The notes below the pieces were generated by a model. It searched no databases and had not been told where the DNA came from. It saw only the letters and a list, made by a program, of their open reading frames with translations. A stretch of DNA of 19,051 bases from an uncultured Selenomonadales bacterium (GTDB taxonomy: Bacteria > Bacillota > Negativicutes > Selenomonadales > Selenomonadaceae), in assembly GCA_937915885.1 (NCBI GenBank), contig CALGGP010000219.1:1-19051 (forward strand). Direction: 5' to 3'. Made by a program: the position numbers and the translations under genes. Of this stretch, positions 17,595-19,051 are shown piece by piece; positions within the stretch are counted from its first letter, which is position 1, and every line of letters starts with the position of its first letter.

Positions 17595-17639
17595 CGCCCG
17601 TGCCGCATCGAATTGACCGGAATGTTGGCAATCAGCGCT
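17591..17639 (-). pseudogene. minE 3' fragment (duplication remnant)
   Basis: The - strand here encodes the last residues of MinE (IANIPVNSMRHGR then TAG) with no gene body upstream. It is the copy A remnant of the tandem duplication. Its stop overlaps that of the cydD-like gene, showing that the two genes ended within a few bases of each other before the duplication. It is not expected to be expressed as a protein. Confidence 0.85.
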
Positions 17640-17790
17640 CGACGAATCGACGGCGGGGCTCGACATCGACACCGAAAAAATTATCATCGACGAAATAAAA
17701 AAAGCCGGTCGCCGACGCACGGTTGTCATTGCCGCGCATCGACCGGCTGTCATCGGCATTGCCGACAGTGTTATCGATTTGAATCGTTAG
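17638..17790 (+). pseudogene. cydD-like 3' fragment (duplication remnant)
   Basis: Copy B keeps the last 51 codons of the cydD-like gene, from the Walker B LDE through AAHRP to the stop at 17788-17790. It has five amino-acid changes against the intact copy (P to S, A to D, I to V, R to S, D to N). It lacks a start and the rest of the gene. The frame has stayed open, so the duplication is either young or the two copies represent two strains joined in assembly. Confidence 0.85.
17697..17748 (-). terminator. probable intrinsic terminator of the minD-minE operon
   Basis: On the - strand AGCCGGTCG (17748-17740) pairs with CGACCGGCT (17711-17703), and seven T follow, including the last stem base. 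The loop can form a further seven pairs with wobbles. It begins about 40 bases past the minE stop, the right place for the operon's terminator. Its sequence is at the same time cydD coding sequence (KKAGRRR and AAHRPAV). Confidence 0.65.
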
Positions 17791-18056
17791 CGCCCGTGCC
17801 GCATCGAATTGACCGGAATGTTGGCAATCAGCGCTACCGAATCGGCGTCGTTGGCAAGCGAAATTTCCATTTCCTTTTGATTGACGTCCATGTAATTCGA
17901 GATGACCGCAATGATATCGTTTTTGAGCCGCTCCATCACCTCGGGCGAGACGCTTGCGCGGTCGTGAATGAGCACCACGCGGAGCCGTTCCTTCGCGATT
18001 TTGCCCGACGGTTTTTCGTTGCGCCCGAAAATTTTCAGCAGGGTATCAATGAGCAT
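17787..18056 (-). CDS. minE: cell division topological specificity factor MinE
   Basis: This is an 89-residue MinE. It stimulates MinD ATPase and drives MinCD away from mid-cell, which places the division septum. The N-terminal membrane-targeting segment (MLIDTLLKIFGR) comes first. It is followed by the MinD-contact strand (RLRVVLIHDR) and the dimeric topological specificity domain (residues 35-85). The ATG at 18056 is preceded by GGGAGGGT on the - strand. It lies 15 bp after minD, so the two are co-transcribed. Its 3' end is part of the 196-bp tandem duplication, and its stop is TAA, whereas the fragment copy has TAG. The presence of MinE rather than only DivIVA fits a Gram-negative-type Firmicute. 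Confidence 0.96.
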   Translation of the reverse strand: MLIDTLLKIFGRNEKPSGKIAKERLRVVLIHDRASVSPEVMERLKNDIIAVISNYMDVNQKEMEISLANDADSVALIANIPVNSMRHGR

Positions 18057-18071
18057 GCGTCAACCCTCCCG

Positions 18072-18863
18072 TCAGATGAGCCCGAGGAATCTTTTCAGCT
18101 TTGCGAAGAAACCTTCCTTGGGCGCCTTGAGGAACGGAACGCGCTCGCCGCACAGCCGCGCGACGATATTTTTATACGCCTTGCCCGCCGTCGAATCGGG
18201 CATGGTGATCACCGGCTCGCCGCGGTTGGTCGCCATTATTACCATCTCGTCTTCGGGCACCTGACCGATGCACTCGATCGACAGAATTTCGTCGATGTCG
18301 CTCATATCGAGCATGTCGCCCTTCTCGACCATCTGATGTCGAATGCAATTGACGACCAGCTTGATATTGCTCTTGTCGGCGCGCCCGAGCTCACCGATGA
18401 TTTTGTCGGCGTCGCGCACGGCGCTTATCTCCGGCTTCGTCACGACGATCGCGCAATTGGCGGCGGCAATCGCGGTTTTGAATCCGTCTTCGATGCCGGC
18501 GGGGCAATCGAGCAGAATGTAATCGAACTCGGCGCTCATTTCCTTACACAGCTTGATCAGCTGGTCGCCGTTGACGGAGGATTTGTCCTTAACTTGCGAA
18601 GTCGGAAGCAGGACGAGATTTTTATATTTCTTGTGCTGAACGAGCGCCTTTTTATAGGGTTGGCGCCCGCTCGTAACGTCGATCAGATCGTACATGATGC
18701 GGTTCTCGAGTCCGAGGAGGAGATCGAGATTGCGCAGTCCGGTATCGACATCGATCAGCGCGACGCGGAAATTGCGCATCGCCAAGCCGACGCCGATATT
18801 GGCAGTGGTGGTGGTCTTGCCGACGCCGCCCTTGCCCGACGTGATTACGATTATTTCACTCAT
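18072..18863 (-). CDS. minD: septum site-determining ATPase MinD
   Basis: This is a 263-residue ParA/MinD-family ATPase that binds the membrane in its ATP form and recruits MinC to block septation near the poles. The deviant Walker A GKGGVGKTT is at 10-18 with signature lysine K11. LLDCPAGIEDGF matches the Walker B region. The C-terminal amphipathic helix (FFAKLKRFLGLI) is the membrane-targeting sequence. The ATG at 18863 has GGAGC eight bases upstream. The frame is open further upstream, but that part has no homology and would contain the ribosome binding site. A small hairpin (TTCCGT/ACGGAA, 18882-18901) sits in the mRNA leader just before that site. No minC is visible between here and the contig end. 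Confidence 0.97.
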   Translation of the reverse strand: MSEIIVITSGKGGVGKTTTTANIGVGLAMRNFRVALIDVDTGLRNLDLLLGLENRIMYDLIDVTSGRQPYKKALVQHKKYKNLVLLPTSQVKDKSSVNGDQLIKLCKEMSAEFDYILLDCPAGIEDGFKTAIAAANCAIVVTKPEISAVRDADKIIGELGRADKSNIKLVVNCIRHQMVEKGDMLDMSDIDEILSIECIGQVPEDEMVIMATNRGEPVITMPDSTAGKAYKNIVARLCGERVPFLKAPKEGFFAKLKRFLGLI

Positions 18864-18907
18864 AAATGTTGCTCCTTTTTTTTCCGTCACCTCGAACGGA
18901 ATTTTAG

Positions 18908-18986
18908 GGGCGCCGCCGTCGCGCCCACCCACCGGTGACGGCGCCCAACAGGGATCGTGGTTCCCACCCTCGCGCCGGCGGCGCCC
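18908..18986. repeat. palindromic GC-rich element sharing ends with the 2434-2800 element
   Basis: GGGCGCCGCCG (18908-18918) and its exact reverse complement CGGCGGCGCCC (18976-18986) bound a 79-bp element upstream of minD. A second internal inverted copy, GACGGCGCCC (18937-18946), can pair with the left end allowing a 3-base bulge. Six T (18991-18996) follow the right end, so on the + strand it also looks like a strong terminator. The same 11-mer starts the element at 2434 and an internal unit at 2628. Confidence 0.7.
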
Positions 18987-19009
18987 GCCCTTTTTTCAGC
19001 GCCACGCCC

Positions 19010-19051
19010 AGATCGGAAGAGCGTCGTGTAGGGGAAGAGGGTAGATCTCGG
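19010..19051. other. Illumina adapter sequence at the contig end
   Basis: The stretch begins AGATCGGAAGAGCGTCGTGT and runs to the last base. From memory of the TruSeq universal adapter (reverse complement), it matches over 42 bases with two mismatches. It is sequencing-library artefact and should be trimmed. Reading frames that enter it are not real at their ends. Confidence 0.96.

Larger units (their letters stand above)
17441..17835. repeat. tandem duplication of the cydD-minE junction
   Basis: Copy A is 17441-17639 and copy B is 17637-17835, offset by 196 bp and sharing GCT at the join. I count 10 substitutions in 199 positions and no gaps. All changes are in the cydD part or at the shared stop codon. 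The last 46 positions, covering the minE end, are identical. In copy A, cydD is intact and minE is a fragment. In copy B, minE is intact and cydD is a fragment. The reading frame of the cydD fragment is still open through its stop. Confidence 0.95.

Noticed and set aside
17613..18938. 441-residue plus-strand frame opposite minE and minD
   Set aside because: MinD and MinE are unmistakable on the minus strand. The plus frame is their shadow.

Overview
The window most likely comes from a Gram-negative Firmicute of the Negativicutes type (Selenomonadaceae-like). The grounds are a CDP-deoxysugar set of the kind used for surface polysaccharide, strong GGAGG ribosome binding sites, a minD-minE pair, and a giant RTX protein whose N-terminus has no Sec signal. 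This assignment rests on gene content only. The last 42 bases match Illumina adapter, so the sequence is an assembled contig and its right edge is not biological.

Region 1 (38-8166, + strand) is a sugar operon. It encodes a CDP-glucose 4,6-dehydratase (rfbG), a CDP-4-keto-6-deoxyglucose 3-dehydrase (rfbH), a transketolase split into two subunits, a thiamine-diphosphate enzyme of the acetolactate synthase/YerE type, and an HMG-CoA-lyase/4-hydroxy-2-oxovalerate-aldolase-like TIM barrel fused to a second domain. Neighbouring genes from the transketolase N half onward overlap or lie a few bases apart. A 367-bp GC-rich repeat element separates rfbH from the transketolase genes. My reading is that the operon builds an unusual, probably branched CDP-linked deoxysugar or a C2/C3-decorated derivative. 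The product is not deducible from sequence alone.

Region 2 (8167-15252) begins with a short regulatory spacer holding a sigma70-like promoter, a perfect 14-bp palindrome between its boxes, and a terminator-like hairpin at the predicted transcription start. It is followed by one 2319-residue RTX-type protein. About 1500 residues of tandem beta-roll modules are followed by an acidic-proline linker, a domain with an HEFTH zinc-protease motif, a canonical RTX block and a C-terminal tail. No type I secretion genes are in the window.

Region 3 (15216-17594) holds an aldose-1-epimerase-family gene that overlaps the 3' end of the RTX gene by 37 bp, then a CydD-like ABC exporter half with no CydC partner nearby.

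Region 4 (17441-18863) holds the convergent minD-minE operon on the - strand. The junction of the CydD-like gene and minE has been tandemly duplicated (196-bp offset, about 95% identical). This leaves a minE fragment, a cydD fragment and two copies of a minus-strand terminator that lies inside cydD coding sequence.

Region 5 (18864-19051) is a GC-rich spacer with a palindromic element that shares its 11-bp ends with the element at 2434-2800. The adapter sequence follows.
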